NCBI RefSeq assembly: GCF_018613755.1
Contig: NZ_JAGGPP010000006.1
Coordinates: 62,001 to 126,000 of the forward strand
Length of the DNA stretch: 64,000 nt
Source of the DNA: Arthrobacter sp. ISL-72
Lineage (GTDB): Bacteria > Actinomycetota > Actinomycetes > Actinomycetales > Micrococcaceae
Direction: 5' to 3'
In this document: positions 44,678-53,689 of the stretch, piece after piece
Layout: the number at the start of each line of letters is the position of its first letter
Position numbering within the stretch: position 1 is the stretch's first letter
Made by a program: the position numbers and the translations under genes
The notes under the pieces: model-generated
Told to the model about the DNA's origin: nothing
Databases searched by the model: none
The model's input: only the letters and a program-made list of their open reading frames with translations

Positions 44678-45685
44678 GTGCTTCAGACTACGGCCGCCGT
44701 CAGGATCGAAGCGGCGGAACTGGCCCGGGCACAGCAGATCATGGCCAGCATTTCGCGCAGCTTCGACGCGAAGGTCGTGGGGCAGGAAAGACTCCGGGAA
44801 TCGCTGCTGGTGGGACTCATGACCGGCGGCCACATCCTGCTCGAAAGCGTCCCGGGCCTGGCGAAGACCACGGCCGCGCAGACGGTGGCGGAGGCCGTCA
44901 GCGCCGAATTCCGCAGGATCCAGTGCACCCCCGACCTGCTGCCCAGCGACATCGTGGGCACGCAGATCTACGACGCCGCGAAAGGCACGTTCGTGACTCA
45001 GCTGGGTCCCGTCCACGCCAACATCGTGCTCCTGGACGAGATCAACCGGTCCAGTGCAAAAACCCAAAGCGCCATGCTCGAGGCGATGCAGGAGCGGCAG
45101 ACATCCATCGGGGGAGTGATGCACCGGCTGCCCACCCCGTTCCTGGTGCTGGCCACCCAGAACCCCATCGAACAGGAAGGCACCTACCTGCTGCCCGAGG
45201 CACAGATGGACCGGTTCATGCTCAAAGACGTCCTGGACTACCCCACACCGGCCGAAGAGGCTGAGATCATCCGCCGGATCGATTCCGGCGTCTTCACGGA
45301 CGAGCAACGTCCGGCCGCCGCGGCGTCGCTGGACGCGGTCTCGGAAGTGCAGGAACTGGTCAAACGCGTCTACATCGACCCCGCGATCGTCAGATACATC
45401 GTCGGGCTGGTGTTCGTGACCCGGAACGCCGCGCAGTACATCGACGCCCGGCTGGCGGGGTTCATTGAATTCGGTGCCAGTCCCCGCGCCAGCATCGCCT
45501 TCAGCCAGGCGGCCCGCGCGGTCGCCCTGCTCAAAGGCAGGGACCACGTGATTCCCGAGGACGTGAAGGCGCTGGCCCACCGCGTCCTCCGGCACCGGAT
45601 CATCCTTGGCTTCGAGGCGGTCGCGGAGCAGGTGCCGGTCGAAGCCGTCATTGATGCCGTCGTGGCCTCCGTCCAGACCCCCTGA
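44678..45685 (+). CDS. MoxR-family AAA+ ATPase
   Basis: The 335-residue AAA+ protein is of the MoxR/RavA type, which acts as a chaperone-like ATPase for cofactor insertion or assembly of partner complexes. Walker A is ESVPGLAKTT, Walker B is IVLLDEINRS, and sensor 1 is LATQNPIEQEGTY; the C-terminal lid domain follows. GTG 44678 has AGGGGG at seven-base spacing and is preferred over ATG 44651. It is the first gene of a five-gene operon with a DUF58 protein and two von Willebrand factor A (VWA) proteins, a classic MoxR neighbourhood. Confidence 0.93.
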   Translation: MLQTTAAVRIEAAELARAQQIMASISRSFDAKVVGQERLRESLLVGLMTGGHILLESVPGLAKTTAAQTVAEAVSAEFRRIQCTPDLLPSDIVGTQIYDAAKGTFVTQLGPVHANIVLLDEINRSSAKTQSAMLEAMQERQTSIGGVMHRLPTPFLVLATQNPIEQEGTYLLPEAQMDRFMLKDVLDYPTPAEEAEIIRRIDSGVFTDEQRPAAAASLDAVSEVQELVKRVYIDPAIVRYIVGLVFVTRNAAQYIDARLAGFIEFGASPRASIAFSQAARAVALLKGRDHVIPEDVKALAHRVLRHRIILGFEAVAEQVPVEAVIDAVVASVQTP

Positions 45686-45695
45686 GCGCCGTAGC

Positions 45696-46616
45696 ATGCC
45701 CAGCCTACTGACGCGGGTCAAGTCGAAGATGTCCATCTTCGCGCACCGCAAGGCACGCGGAATGCTCGACGGCGAATACGGTTCCGTCTTCAAAGGCCGC
45801 AGCCTGGACTTCGACGACCTCCGGGTTTATGTTCCCGGGGACGAAGTCCGCGACATCGACTGGAAAGCGTCCGCCCGGCACGGATCCCCGCTCATTAAGC
45901 GCTACGTCGCCGTGCGGCGGCAGGCCGTGCTGCTGGTCACGGACACTGGCCGCAATATGGCAGCCTTGTCGTTCGGCGGCGAGGAGAAAAAGGACATCGC
46001 CGTGATGGCCCTGGGTGTGGTGGGCTACCTCGCCCAGCGCCACGGCGACGTGGTGGGCCTGGTCTGCGGTGACGGCAGCTCGACCCGGTCGCTGCCCGCC
46101 AAGGCAGGCGAGGCGCACCTGGAAAGACTCCTCCGTGACGTCAACGGCCACACCGGACTTTCCTCCCCGCCCAGCAGCCTGGGGGAACAGCTTTCCTACG
46201 TGGCCCGCAATTACAGGCAGCGCATGCTGCTCTTTGTCGTGGCCGACGAAGTGGTGGTGGATGCCGCGATGGAGCAGCTGCTGCGCCGGCTTCGCGCCCA
46301 GCACGAGGTCCTCTGGCTGACCGTCCGCGACGCCGAGCTTGCCGGGCCCGCCTCTGTGCGGCATGCCGGCGGAGGGGAACCCGCCGACGCCGCGCCCGCC
46401 GACCGTTTCGACGTTGCCGACGCTCTCCTCCTTCCCGGCAGGCTGGTGGTTTCGGACGCCGTCATCCGTGCCTACGCCGCGGCGCAGGAGCAGCGGGACA
46501 TGAAACGCCAGGCGGTGCTGCGCAGGTTAGGCATTGCGCATGTCCATGCCGGCAGCAGCCACGATGTGCTGCCTGCGGTGTTCACGCTATTGGAACGGCA
46601 CCGCCGTGGAAAATAG
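45696..46616 (+). CDS. DUF58 domain protein
   Basis: The 306-residue protein has the DUF58 signature LRVYVPGDEVRDIDWKASARHGSPLIKRYV near residues 43-73. A VWA-like fold follows, with a MIDAS-like LLVTDTGRNM in place of DxSxS. DUF58 proteins accompany MoxR ATPases and are thought to be their substrates or adaptors. ATG 45696 lies 10 bases after the MoxR stop. The gene end overlaps the start of the next gene by 11 bases. Confidence 0.88.
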   Translation: MPSLLTRVKSKMSIFAHRKARGMLDGEYGSVFKGRSLDFDDLRVYVPGDEVRDIDWKASARHGSPLIKRYVAVRRQAVLLVTDTGRNMAALSFGGEEKKDIAVMALGVVGYLAQRHGDVVGLVCGDGSSTRSLPAKAGEAHLERLLRDVNGHTGLSSPPSSLGEQLSYVARNYRQRMLLFVVADEVVVDAAMEQLLRRLRAQHEVLWLTVRDAELAGPASVRHAGGGEPADAAPADRFDVADALLLPGRLVVSDAVIRAYAAAQEQRDMKRQAVLRRLGIAHVHAGSSHDVLPAVFTLLERHRRGK

Positions 46617-47091
46617 CTCCGGTTTCTACGCCCCGCTGGCCTACAGCGCCTGGCTGCCCTGGGCCGGCGCGGGGCTCCTGTTGCTCGTCGCCGGGTGGCT
46701 GGCGTTCGTCGTCGTGTCCACACGGCAGGGGACAGCGGCAGCGCCGGCGGCCCGCCCCGCGCAGCCGTCGGACCCTTCCGCCGTGAAGCGGGAGTATCTG
46801 CGCCGCATGGATGCCGTGGCAGCCGATGCCGCCGCCGGCCGGTTGTCCGCACGCGCCGCGCACCAGGAGCTCAGCCTGCTGATCAGGGGCTTTGTCCGCG
46901 ACGTGGCGGGCATCGACGCGCCGCGGATGACCCTGGCGGAGCTCAGCCGGCAGGGCGTTCCTGCGGCGGCATCGGCCATCAGCAGCCTCTATCCGGTGGA
47001 ATTCGGTCCTGAAGGCGGGGGCACTGAACCCCGCGACTCTGTCGCGGCCGCGGCCGAAACGGCCCGGGAGGTGGTCCGGACGTGGAACTGA
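46606..47091 (+). CDS. Single-pass membrane protein of the MoxR operon
   Basis: The 161-residue protein has one hydrophobic helix at about residues 13-35 and a cytoplasmic C-terminal part with AHQELSLLIRGFVRDVAGIDAPRMTLAELSRQGV, a helical pattern of DUF4381-type proteins in such operons. I assign it only by position and this pattern. GTG 46606 overlaps the DUF58 gene and its end overlaps the next gene by 10 bases, so all are likely translationally coupled. Confidence 0.72.
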   Translation: MENSSGFYAPLAYSAWLPWAGAGLLLLVAGWLAFVVVSTRQGTAAAPAARPAQPSDPSAVKREYLRRMDAVAADAAAGRLSARAAHQELSLLIRGFVRDVAGIDAPRMTLAELSRQGVPAAASAISSLYPVEFGPEGGGTEPRDSVAAAAETAREVVRTWN

Positions 47092-48095
47092 TCTTCTGGT
47101 GGATGATTCCGGTGGCCCTTCTCCTTGCCGGTGCCACATACTGGGCGCTCCGGAAAGGGCCCGGCGGCGACGAATCCGTGCCGCGGCCGGTGGCCCACAG
47201 CCACCGCCTTACCGAACTGCCCGAATACCAGGCCGCCGTCCGGCGCCACCGCCGCTGGCTCACCGTTGCTGCCGTGGCCGGGGGAGTGGCGATGGCAGCG
47301 GCAGTCGTTGCCGCGGCCCGTCCTGCCGAGCGGAGCACCGTCAGCCCGGAGCAGCGCAACCGCGACATCATCCTGTGCCTCGACGCCTCCGGCTCGATGA
47401 GCAGCGCTGACGCGGCAGTGGCGGAAGTGTTCGCCCGGCTGGCACAGGGATTCGACGGCGAACGGCTTGGCCTGACTGTCTTCGACAGCAGCGCAGTGCA
47501 GGTCATTCCCTTGACGGACGACTATGACTACGTGCAGGAACAGCTAAAAGTCGCCAAGGAGGCCTTCGACGGGACGCCCGGAAGCGCCGGATTCCTGGAC
47601 GGCACCTGGAACGGCGCGGGCTCCTCCCTGATCGGCGACGGACTGGCATCCTGCGTGCAGGGCTTCCCGGCGACCGGTGCCTTAACGCCGGGAGGAACCG
47701 GCCGAACGGAGGAACGGTCGCGCTCCGTCATCCTGGCCACCGACAACTTCGTTTCAGGGGAGCCCATATTCACCCTTGAGGAAGCCGGTTCACTCGCCAG
47801 GAAGCAGGGTGTCCGGGTCTATGCACTCAACCCCGGGGACTTTGACTACGGAACCGACCCTGAGCAGCCCGGTGCCAAGCTGCGCGCCGTCGCTGAAGGG
47901 ACGGGCGGAGCGTACTACCCGCTGGACAGCCCGGAAGCCGCCGCGGACATTATTCGCAGGGTCCAGTCAACGGAAGCCACGGCCTTTAGTGCTGCCCCGC
48001 AGGCCGCCGTGTCGGACCGTGCCGAGATTCCACTGGGCATCGCCCTGGTGTCCGGCCTGGTGCTGGCCGGGGCAACCTGGAGGCTGCGGCGATGA
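47082..48095 (+). CDS. Membrane-anchored VWA domain protein (BatA-like)
   Basis: The 337-residue protein has an N-terminal membrane helix (residues ~4-22), a second near 60-82, a central VWA domain with intact MIDAS motif DASGSM (about 104-109), and a C-terminal helix. This matches BatA-like proteins of MoxR operons. The VWA fold probably binds a partner through a divalent metal at or near the membrane surface. GTG 47082 overlaps the previous gene by ten bases. Confidence 0.88.
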   Translation: MELIFWWMIPVALLLAGATYWALRKGPGGDESVPRPVAHSHRLTELPEYQAAVRRHRRWLTVAAVAGGVAMAAAVVAAARPAERSTVSPEQRNRDIILCLDASGSMSSADAAVAEVFARLAQGFDGERLGLTVFDSSAVQVIPLTDDYDYVQEQLKVAKEAFDGTPGSAGFLDGTWNGAGSSLIGDGLASCVQGFPATGALTPGGTGRTEERSRSVILATDNFVSGEPIFTLEEAGSLARKQGVRVYALNPGDFDYGTDPEQPGAKLRAVAEGTGGAYYPLDSPEAAADIIRRVQSTEATAFSAAPQAAVSDRAEIPLGIALVSGLVLAGATWRLRR

Positions 48096-49102
48096 CATTC
48101 CAACCCATTTGGCCCTGGTGGATCATGGTCCCGTTAGTGCTCGCCGTCGCCGGCCTTCCGGCGTGGGCGGCAGTTCGACGACGGCCCGGCCGCGTCGATT
48201 TCCGCGGCGGGTTCCTTCCGGCAGCACTCGTGCCGTTGCTGCTGCTGGCGTCGCTTCGGCCGGGTCTGCCCGGCGGTAGCGTCAGGGGTGCCGCAGCCGA
48301 CCTCAATGTCTTTTTTGTCGTGGACACCACCAGCAGCATCGCCGCCGAGGATTACGGAAACGGAAGCCGCAGGCTCGACGGCGTCCGGAAGGACATCATC
48401 GCGATCGCCGGGGAGCTGCCGGGAGCCAGGTTCTCCATGATCACCTTCGACTCCCAGGCCGTTCTCCGGATGCCGCTGACCACCGACGCCTCCGCCCTCG
48501 ACACACTGACCAGCGTGCTGGAACCGCAGGTCACTGTGTACTCCACGGGCAGCAGCGTGACCGTGGCCCGGACTCTACTCAACGAACGGCTGAAAGCGGC
48601 CCGGGACAGCCACCCGGAGCGTGCCCGGATCGTTTACTACCTTGGCGACGGCGAGCAGACCAGCGGCAAGGCGCCCGAACCAATGCGGGTGGACGCTTCC
48701 CTGGTGAACGGCGGAGCGGTGCTGGGATACGGCAGCGGGCCGGGCGGGAGGATGAAGGAGAAGGCCGGCTATTCATCTGCCGACGACGCCGGATACATCC
48801 AGGACCGCGGCAGCGGGAGTGCCGGCGACGCCGTATCCCGGATCGACGAGGATGCGCTGAGGCAGATTGCAGGGCAGCTCGGCGTGCCGTACGTCCACCG
48901 GGCTGAAGGGGATGCCGTCGCACCGATGATGCAGACGGCCAAGCCCGGGGTGCTCAAGGAAACGTCGGAGTCCCTCGAGGGCCGGGTGGAACTCTACTGG
49001 GTACCGGCCCTTGGCGCATTCTTCCTGGCCTTGTGGGAGAGCCTGCGGGTGCTCCGCCAGCTGCGGCAGCTCAGGCCCGCAAAGACGGAGGTCCGCCAGT
49101 GA
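48092..49102 (+). CDS. Second membrane-anchored VWA domain protein (BatB-like)
   Basis: The 336-residue protein repeats the BatA/BatB plan: an N-terminal helix (~9-27), another near 45-58, a VWA domain, and a C-terminal helix near 305. Its MIDAS motif reads DTTSSI instead of DxSxS, with Thr for the first Ser. This may still coordinate metal but differs from its neighbour. The ATG overlaps the previous stop by four bases and the end overlaps the next GTG, so it is translated as part of the operon. Confidence 0.86.
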   Translation: MTFQPIWPWWIMVPLVLAVAGLPAWAAVRRRPGRVDFRGGFLPAALVPLLLLASLRPGLPGGSVRGAAADLNVFFVVDTTSSIAAEDYGNGSRRLDGVRKDIIAIAGELPGARFSMITFDSQAVLRMPLTTDASALDTLTSVLEPQVTVYSTGSSVTVARTLLNERLKAARDSHPERARIVYYLGDGEQTSGKAPEPMRVDASLVNGGAVLGYGSGPGGRMKEKAGYSSADDAGYIQDRGSGSAGDAVSRIDEDALRQIAGQLGVPYVHRAEGDAVAPMMQTAKPGVLKETSESLEGRVELYWVPALGAFFLALWESLRVLRQLRQLRPAKTEVRQ

Positions 49103-49866
49103 ACGCCCAGCCTGTCCCGGAACGGGCCGTGAACGGTCAGAAGCAACGCCGGTATCGTCTGCTGCTGATGTCCGCGGCACCCGGGCTGCTTGCCGTGGCC
49201 TTCGCCGCCAAGCTGCTGAGCGTCGGCTATCTGGGCGGCCAGGCTGCCAGCTCATTCAGCCGAGGCGACCAGGCAGCAGTTGCCGCCGCGGCGTCAGGCC
49301 TGGATTTCGCGAACCTCGTGGAACGGCACAAGGCGCCCTTCGCCGCCGCCGACGCCCTGGTGCTGGGCGGAGACTACGCAGGCGCCCGCGCACTTTTCGA
49401 AACCGCGCTCGCTGATTCCCCGCCGGCCGATGAGTGCAAGGTACGGGTCAACCTGGTCCTGGCCATCGAGCGGCTGGCGGACAAGAGCGGTGGGTCTGCG
49501 GCTGCCGGGACGGAAGCGGCCCGCCTCTACCGCGAGGGACTGGACGTGGTCAAGGCCGCCCCGCCCGGATGCTTCGACCCGCAAGGCGATACTGACAGGG
49601 CCAACGGGACCGACGGCGAGGGCGAACGCCTCAGCCAAGCCGAAGGGCGCCTGCAGGCCAAAGCGGACAAGCTGGGCAGCCAGGAAGCGGAACCCGGGGA
49701 CGACGCCGAGAGCCGGCCCCAGCCCGATCCCGAGCCGCAGCAGAGCCAGCTGGACAAGCTGAAGGAGTCCGCGAAATCCGCGCAACGGGAACGAAACGAC
49801 GGCATGCAACGGGACGAGTACCTCAGCGGGGGCAACTCGGACGCCGGCACCGACAAACCTTGGTAG
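49099..49866 (+). CDS. Tetratricopeptide-like membrane protein (BatC-like)
   Basis: The 255-residue protein has an N-terminal membrane helix at about residues 18-40 and then a TPR-like helix pair (ADALVLGGDYAGARALFETAL). The C-terminus is low-complexity and charged, rich in Gln, Glu, Ser and Pro. A TPR protein closing a MoxR-DUF58-VWA-VWA operon fits the BatC position. GTG 49099 has GGAGG at eight-base spacing and overlaps the upstream stop. Confidence 0.78.
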   Translation: MNAQPVPERAVNGQKQRRYRLLLMSAAPGLLAVAFAAKLLSVGYLGGQAASSFSRGDQAAVAAAASGLDFANLVERHKAPFAAADALVLGGDYAGARALFETALADSPPADECKVRVNLVLAIERLADKSGGSAAAGTEAARLYREGLDVVKAAPPGCFDPQGDTDRANGTDGEGERLSQAEGRLQAKADKLGSQEAEPGDDAESRPQPDPEPQQSQLDKLKESAKSAQRERNDGMQRDEYLSGGNSDAGTDKPW

Positions 49867-50231
49867 GCTATGCGGGCACCAGCCGATTCCGGTCCTTCGG
49901 CGAACAATGTTCTGCACGGTAACGAAACAGAGCGTAAAGGTGCGTCTTAATTCGGCGGCCAGCTTGAACGCTCCGACGTGCGGGCCCTAGAGTCGTATAC
50001 AAGTTACCGAGGTAACGTGTCAGCGATCCTCCGCCAGGAGGGTGTGGGTGCCCCCATGTGGGCCTGACATTTGCTCACGGACAACTTCTCATCAGGCGTA
50101 ACAGTCGCGGCTGCGCCCTGCCGAAGTTCACTCCGTGTTCCCCAAACTCAAATTCATTGACGGTTCATCGTTTCCACGGTCCCGGGGACCAGGATACAGC
50201 TGCCGCCAATGGCTCACAGCCAAGGACGCAA
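49867..50231 (+). promoter_or_regulatory. metF regulatory region with an operator-like palindrome and a structured leader
   Basis: The 365-base gap holds possible -10 hexamers TAGAGT (49989-49994) and TATACA (49996-50001). Directly after them lies the palindrome GTTACC-GA-GGTAAC (50003-50016). Next comes a segment that can fold as a three-way junction: GTCAG/CTGAC (50019-50023 with 50064-50068), CCTCC/GGAGG (50028-50032 with 50037-50041) and GTGGG/CCCAT (50044-50048 with 50053-50057). An in-frame seven-codon reading frame from GTG 50044 (ending TGA 50065) lies within it. I cannot match it to a known SAM or B12 riboswitch. Confidence 0.45.
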
Positions 50232-51203
50232 ATGTCACCACCTAGCCTTATTGACACACATCCGAATCTCTCCGACGCCGCACCGGTGGCACTCTCCTAC
50301 GAGCTGTTCCCGCCGCGTTCTGCGGCTGCCGCGGAATCGCTCTGGACCACCATCCGCGAGCTGGAATCCACCGACCCGGACTACGTCTCCGTGACCTATG
50401 GTGCCAGCGGCTCAAACCGGGATACCGCCGTCGAACTCATCAACCGGCTCCTGCTGGAGACGACGCTGCGCCCCCTGGCCCACCTGACCTGTGTCGGCAA
50501 CACGCCGCAGGAACTGTCCGAAATCATCGGTGAGCTGCTCGACGTCGGCGTCCGCGGGATCCTGGCGCTTCGCGGTGACCAGCCCAAGGACGGCGGCACC
50601 CCCGCCAGCGGTTCCCTGCGGTACGCCCAGGACCTGATCGAACTGATCCGCCGGGTGGAGCAGCGCCGCTCGGCGCTGCTGTGCGCCGGCAAGGTGGCGG
50701 TGGGAGTGGCCGCCTACCCCACCCGGCACCCGGAATCACCCACGGAAGCGCACGACGTCGAGGTGCTGCTGGCCAAGCAGCGCTCCGGTGCCGACTTCGC
50801 CATCACGCAGGTGTTCTTCCACACCGAGCAGTTCGCCGACCTCATCACGAGGGCACGCCGGGCCGGTGTCACGATCCCGATCATCCCGGGCGTGATGCCC
50901 CTGACGAGCGTTCGCCGGCTGAAGCGCCTGGGCGAGCTGACCGGCGTCGAACCCGCTCCAGAACTGATGGAGCGGCTTGCCGCTGCGGACACCGACGCCG
51001 AACGCCGCCTGATCGGCGTCCGCGCCACCGTGGACCTGGCGAACGCCGCCCTCGACGCAGGGGCGCCGGGAATCCACCTGTACACCTTCAACGAACACGC
51101 CTGTGCGCTGGACGTCCTGGACAAGCTCGCGCTGCCCCGCCCCGCCCGTCCGGCGAGCAGGCTCAATGCCATCGCACGCCGGCACCAGGAAATGGCGAGC
51201 TGA
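50232..51203 (+). CDS. metF: Methylenetetrahydrofolate reductase
   Basis: The ~323-residue flavoenzyme reduces 5,10-methylene-THF to 5-methyl-THF, the methyl donor for MetE. Conserved elements are ALSYELFPPRSAAAAESLW, DYVSVTYGASGSNRD, HLTCVGNT, ILALRGDQPKDGG and FAITQVFFHTEQF. ATG 50232 has AAGGA at six-base spacing. It lies 79 bases before metE, so product and user enzyme are co-expressed. Confidence 0.95.
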   Translation: MSPPSLIDTHPNLSDAAPVALSYELFPPRSAAAAESLWTTIRELESTDPDYVSVTYGASGSNRDTAVELINRLLLETTLRPLAHLTCVGNTPQELSEIIGELLDVGVRGILALRGDQPKDGGTPASGSLRYAQDLIELIRRVEQRRSALLCAGKVAVGVAAYPTRHPESPTEAHDVEVLLAKQRSGADFAITQVFFHTEQFADLITRARRAGVTIPIIPGVMPLTSVRRLKRLGELTGVEPAPELMERLAAADTDAERRLIGVRATVDLANAALDAGAPGIHLYTFNEHACALDVLDKLALPRPARPASRLNAIARRHQEMAS

Positions 51204-51282
51204 GGGACACCTCCGCCGCCCGCACCAACCCCGTCAGCACCACCAACCCCCGCTTTTGACAGCAACCTCCAAGGAATTTCAC

Positions 51283-53613
51283 ATGACTGAGCAGAACACT
51301 GCGTTCCCGTCCGCCTCCATCCTCGGCTACCCGCGCATCGGCCGCCGCCGCGAACTCAAGAAGGCCGTCGAAGCCTACTGGGCCGGCAAGATCGACGCCG
51401 CAGCCCTGGACGCCGCCGCCAAGGAAATCCAGCTGGGCACCGCCAAGCGCCTGCAGGGCCTCGGCCTGACCGAAGCCGCTGCGGTTCCGGGCACGTTCTC
51501 CTTCTACGACCAGGTGCTCGACGCCGCCGCCCACGTCGGCGCCGTGCCGGCCCGTTTCGGCAACCTCCTCAACGCTGAGGGACAGCTGGACATCGACGGC
51601 TACTTCACCCTGGCCCGCGGCAACAAGGAACAGCAGCCGCTGGAAATGACCAAGTGGTTCGACACCAACTACCACTACCTGGTGCCGGAAATCGGCCCGG
51701 AGACCAACTTCGCGCTGACCTCCAACCGCATTGTTGAAGAATTCGAGTACGCCCTCGCCAATGGTGTGGAAACCCGCCCCTACATCGTGGGCCCGGTCAC
51801 CTTCCTGCTCCTGAGCAAGGCCTCCGATGACGCCCCGGCCGGGTTCAGCCCGCTGTCCCGCCTCGAGGACGTCCTGCCGGTCTACACCGCACTGCTCGAG
51901 AAGCTGGCCGCCGCAGGCGCCAGCTGGGTCCAGCTGGACGAGCCCGCCCTCGTGGTGGACCAGGACACCCCGGAGCAGGAAATCCAGGCCGCAGTCGCCC
52001 GTTCCTACGAGGTCCTCTCCGCCGCAGCCAAGCGCCCGCAGCTGTTCGTCTCCACCCCGTACGGTGCACTGAACGGCCAGCTCGGCACCCTCGCCGCCAC
52101 CAACATCGACGCCCTGCACATCGACGTCTTCAAGGGCGCCGTACCCTCCGCAGCGGCACTCGCGGCCCTGGGCAGCAAGACCCTGGTCGCCGGCGTCGTG
52201 GACGGCCACAACATCTGGCGCAACGACCTGCAGGCCTCCGCAGACAAGATCGCCGAACTGAAGAAGTCGGTGGCCAAGCTGGCTATCAGCACCTCCACTT
52301 CCACCCAGCACGTCCCGCACGACGTCGAGGAAGAGGCTCAGCTGTCCGAGCAGCTCCGCAGCTGGCTGGCATTCGCCGACCAGAAGGCTGTTGAGGTTGT
52401 CACCCTGGCCGGCCTGCTGACCGATGCAGCCGCCGTTCAGCCGGCCATCGACGAGGCCACCCGCATCATCGCCTCCCGCGCCGCCGCCGAGGGTGTGCAG
52501 CGCGCCGACGTCCGGGCCCGCACCGCAGCCCTGACCCCGGCCGACTTCAACCGCTCCGAGTACTCGGTCCGCGAAGCCGCCCAGGAAGAGGCACTGCACC
52601 TGCCGCCGCTGCCCACCACCACCATCGGCTCGTTCCCGCAGACGTCCGAAATCCGTTCGGCCCGTGCCCGCAACAACAAGGGCGACCTCACCAACGAGCA
52701 GTACGAGCAGCTCATGAAGGATGAGATCAAGCGTGTTGTGGAGCTGCAGGAAGAGCTCGGCTACGACGTCCTGGTCCACGGCGAGCCCGAGCGCAACGAC
52801 ATGGTCCAGTACTTCGCTGAGAACCTCGAAGGCTTCGACGTCACGGTCCACGGCTGGGTCCAGTCCTACGGCTCACGCTGCACCCGCCCGTCCATCCTGT
52901 GGGGCGATGTCACCCGCAGCGCCCCCATCACGGTGGCCTGGGCGGAATACGCCCAGGCCCTGACCAGCAAGCCGATGAAGGGCATGCTCACCGGTCCGGT
53001 CACCATCCTGGCCTGGTCCTTCGTCCGCGACGACCAGCCGCTGGGCGAGACCGCCAACCAGGTCGGCCTGGCGCTCCGCGACGAGATCGCCGACCTCGAA
53101 GCAGCCGGCATCAAGGTCATCCAGGTGGACGAGCCCGCCCTGCGTGAACTCCTGCCCCTGCGCAAGGCCGACCAGGCAGCCTACCTGGACTGGTCCGTGA
53201 ACTCGTTCCGCCTGGCCACCGCCGGTGCGGCTGATTCCACGCAGATCCACACCCACCTGTGCTACTCCGAGTTCGGCGCCATCATCGACGCCATCGACGG
53301 GCTGGACGCTGACGTTACCTCCATCGAGGCCGCACGTTCACGCATGGAGGTTGTCCACGACCTCGAGTCCCACGGCTTCGGCCGCGGCGTCGGCCCGGGC
53401 GTCTACGACATCCACTCGCCGCGCGTCCCGGGTGAGCAGGAAGTCACCGAGCTGCTCAGCACCGCGGTCAAGCATGTTCCGTCCCGCCAGCTCTGGGTCA
53501 ACCCGGACTGCGGCCTGAAGACCCGCGGCTACGCCGAGACCGAAGAGTCCCTGCGCAACCTCGTCGCGGCCACCAAGACGGTCCGCGCGGAGCTGCTGGA
53601 AGCCGCCAAGTAG
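51283..53613 (+). CDS. metE: Cobalamin-independent methionine synthase
   Basis: The 776-residue enzyme transfers the methyl group of 5-methyl-THF (triglutamate) to homocysteine. The N-terminal barrel begins ILGYPRIGRRRELKKAVEAYW. The C-terminal catalytic barrel carries the zinc ligands His and Cys in IHTHLCYSEF and a final Cys in NPDCGLKTRGYAE. Length is standard for MetE. ATG 51283 has CAAGGA upstream. Codon choice is strongly biased to C/G-ending codons, as expected of a highly expressed gene. Transcription ends at a very long hairpin. Confidence 0.97.
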   Translation: MTEQNTAFPSASILGYPRIGRRRELKKAVEAYWAGKIDAAALDAAAKEIQLGTAKRLQGLGLTEAAAVPGTFSFYDQVLDAAAHVGAVPARFGNLLNAEGQLDIDGYFTLARGNKEQQPLEMTKWFDTNYHYLVPEIGPETNFALTSNRIVEEFEYALANGVETRPYIVGPVTFLLLSKASDDAPAGFSPLSRLEDVLPVYTALLEKLAAAGASWVQLDEPALVVDQDTPEQEIQAAVARSYEVLSAAAKRPQLFVSTPYGALNGQLGTLAATNIDALHIDVFKGAVPSAAALAALGSKTLVAGVVDGHNIWRNDLQASADKIAELKKSVAKLAISTSTSTQHVPHDVEEEAQLSEQLRSWLAFADQKAVEVVTLAGLLTDAAAVQPAIDEATRIIASRAAAEGVQRADVRARTAALTPADFNRSEYSVREAAQEEALHLPPLPTTTIGSFPQTSEIRSARARNNKGDLTNEQYEQLMKDEIKRVVELQEELGYDVLVHGEPERNDMVQYFAENLEGFDVTVHGWVQSYGSRCTRPSILWGDVTRSAPITVAWAEYAQALTSKPMKGMLTGPVTILAWSFVRDDQPLGETANQVGLALRDEIADLEAAGIKVIQVDEPALRELLPLRKADQAAYLDWSVNSFRLATAGAADSTQIHTHLCYSEFGAIIDAIDGLDADVTSIEAARSRMEVVHDLESHGFGRGVGPGVYDIHSPRVPGEQEVTELLSTAVKHVPSRQLWVNPDCGLKTRGYAETEESLRNLVAATKTVRAELLEAAK

Positions 53614-53626
53614 CCAACGGCACCAC

Positions 53627-53675
53627 GCCCGACGGCGGGCGGTCACCTCACGGTGACCGCCCGCCGTCGGGCTTT
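53627..53675. terminator. 21-bp terminator between metE and the DUF2004-like gene
   Basis: A perfect 21-bp stem (53627-53647 with 53652-53672) closes a 4-base loop TCAC and is followed by TTT. The converging genes share it. Confidence 0.93.
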
Positions 53676-53689
53676 AACTATCGATCGCT

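Noticed and set aside
50058..50231. An upstream extension of metF from GTG 50058
   Set aside because: It adds 58 non-conserved residues and starts inside the structured leader; ATG 50232 has a good ribosome site.
51163..52851. A minus-strand frame of about 562 codons opposite metE
   Set aside because: It is a shadow of the strongly C/G-biased metE codons with no ribosome site or domain.
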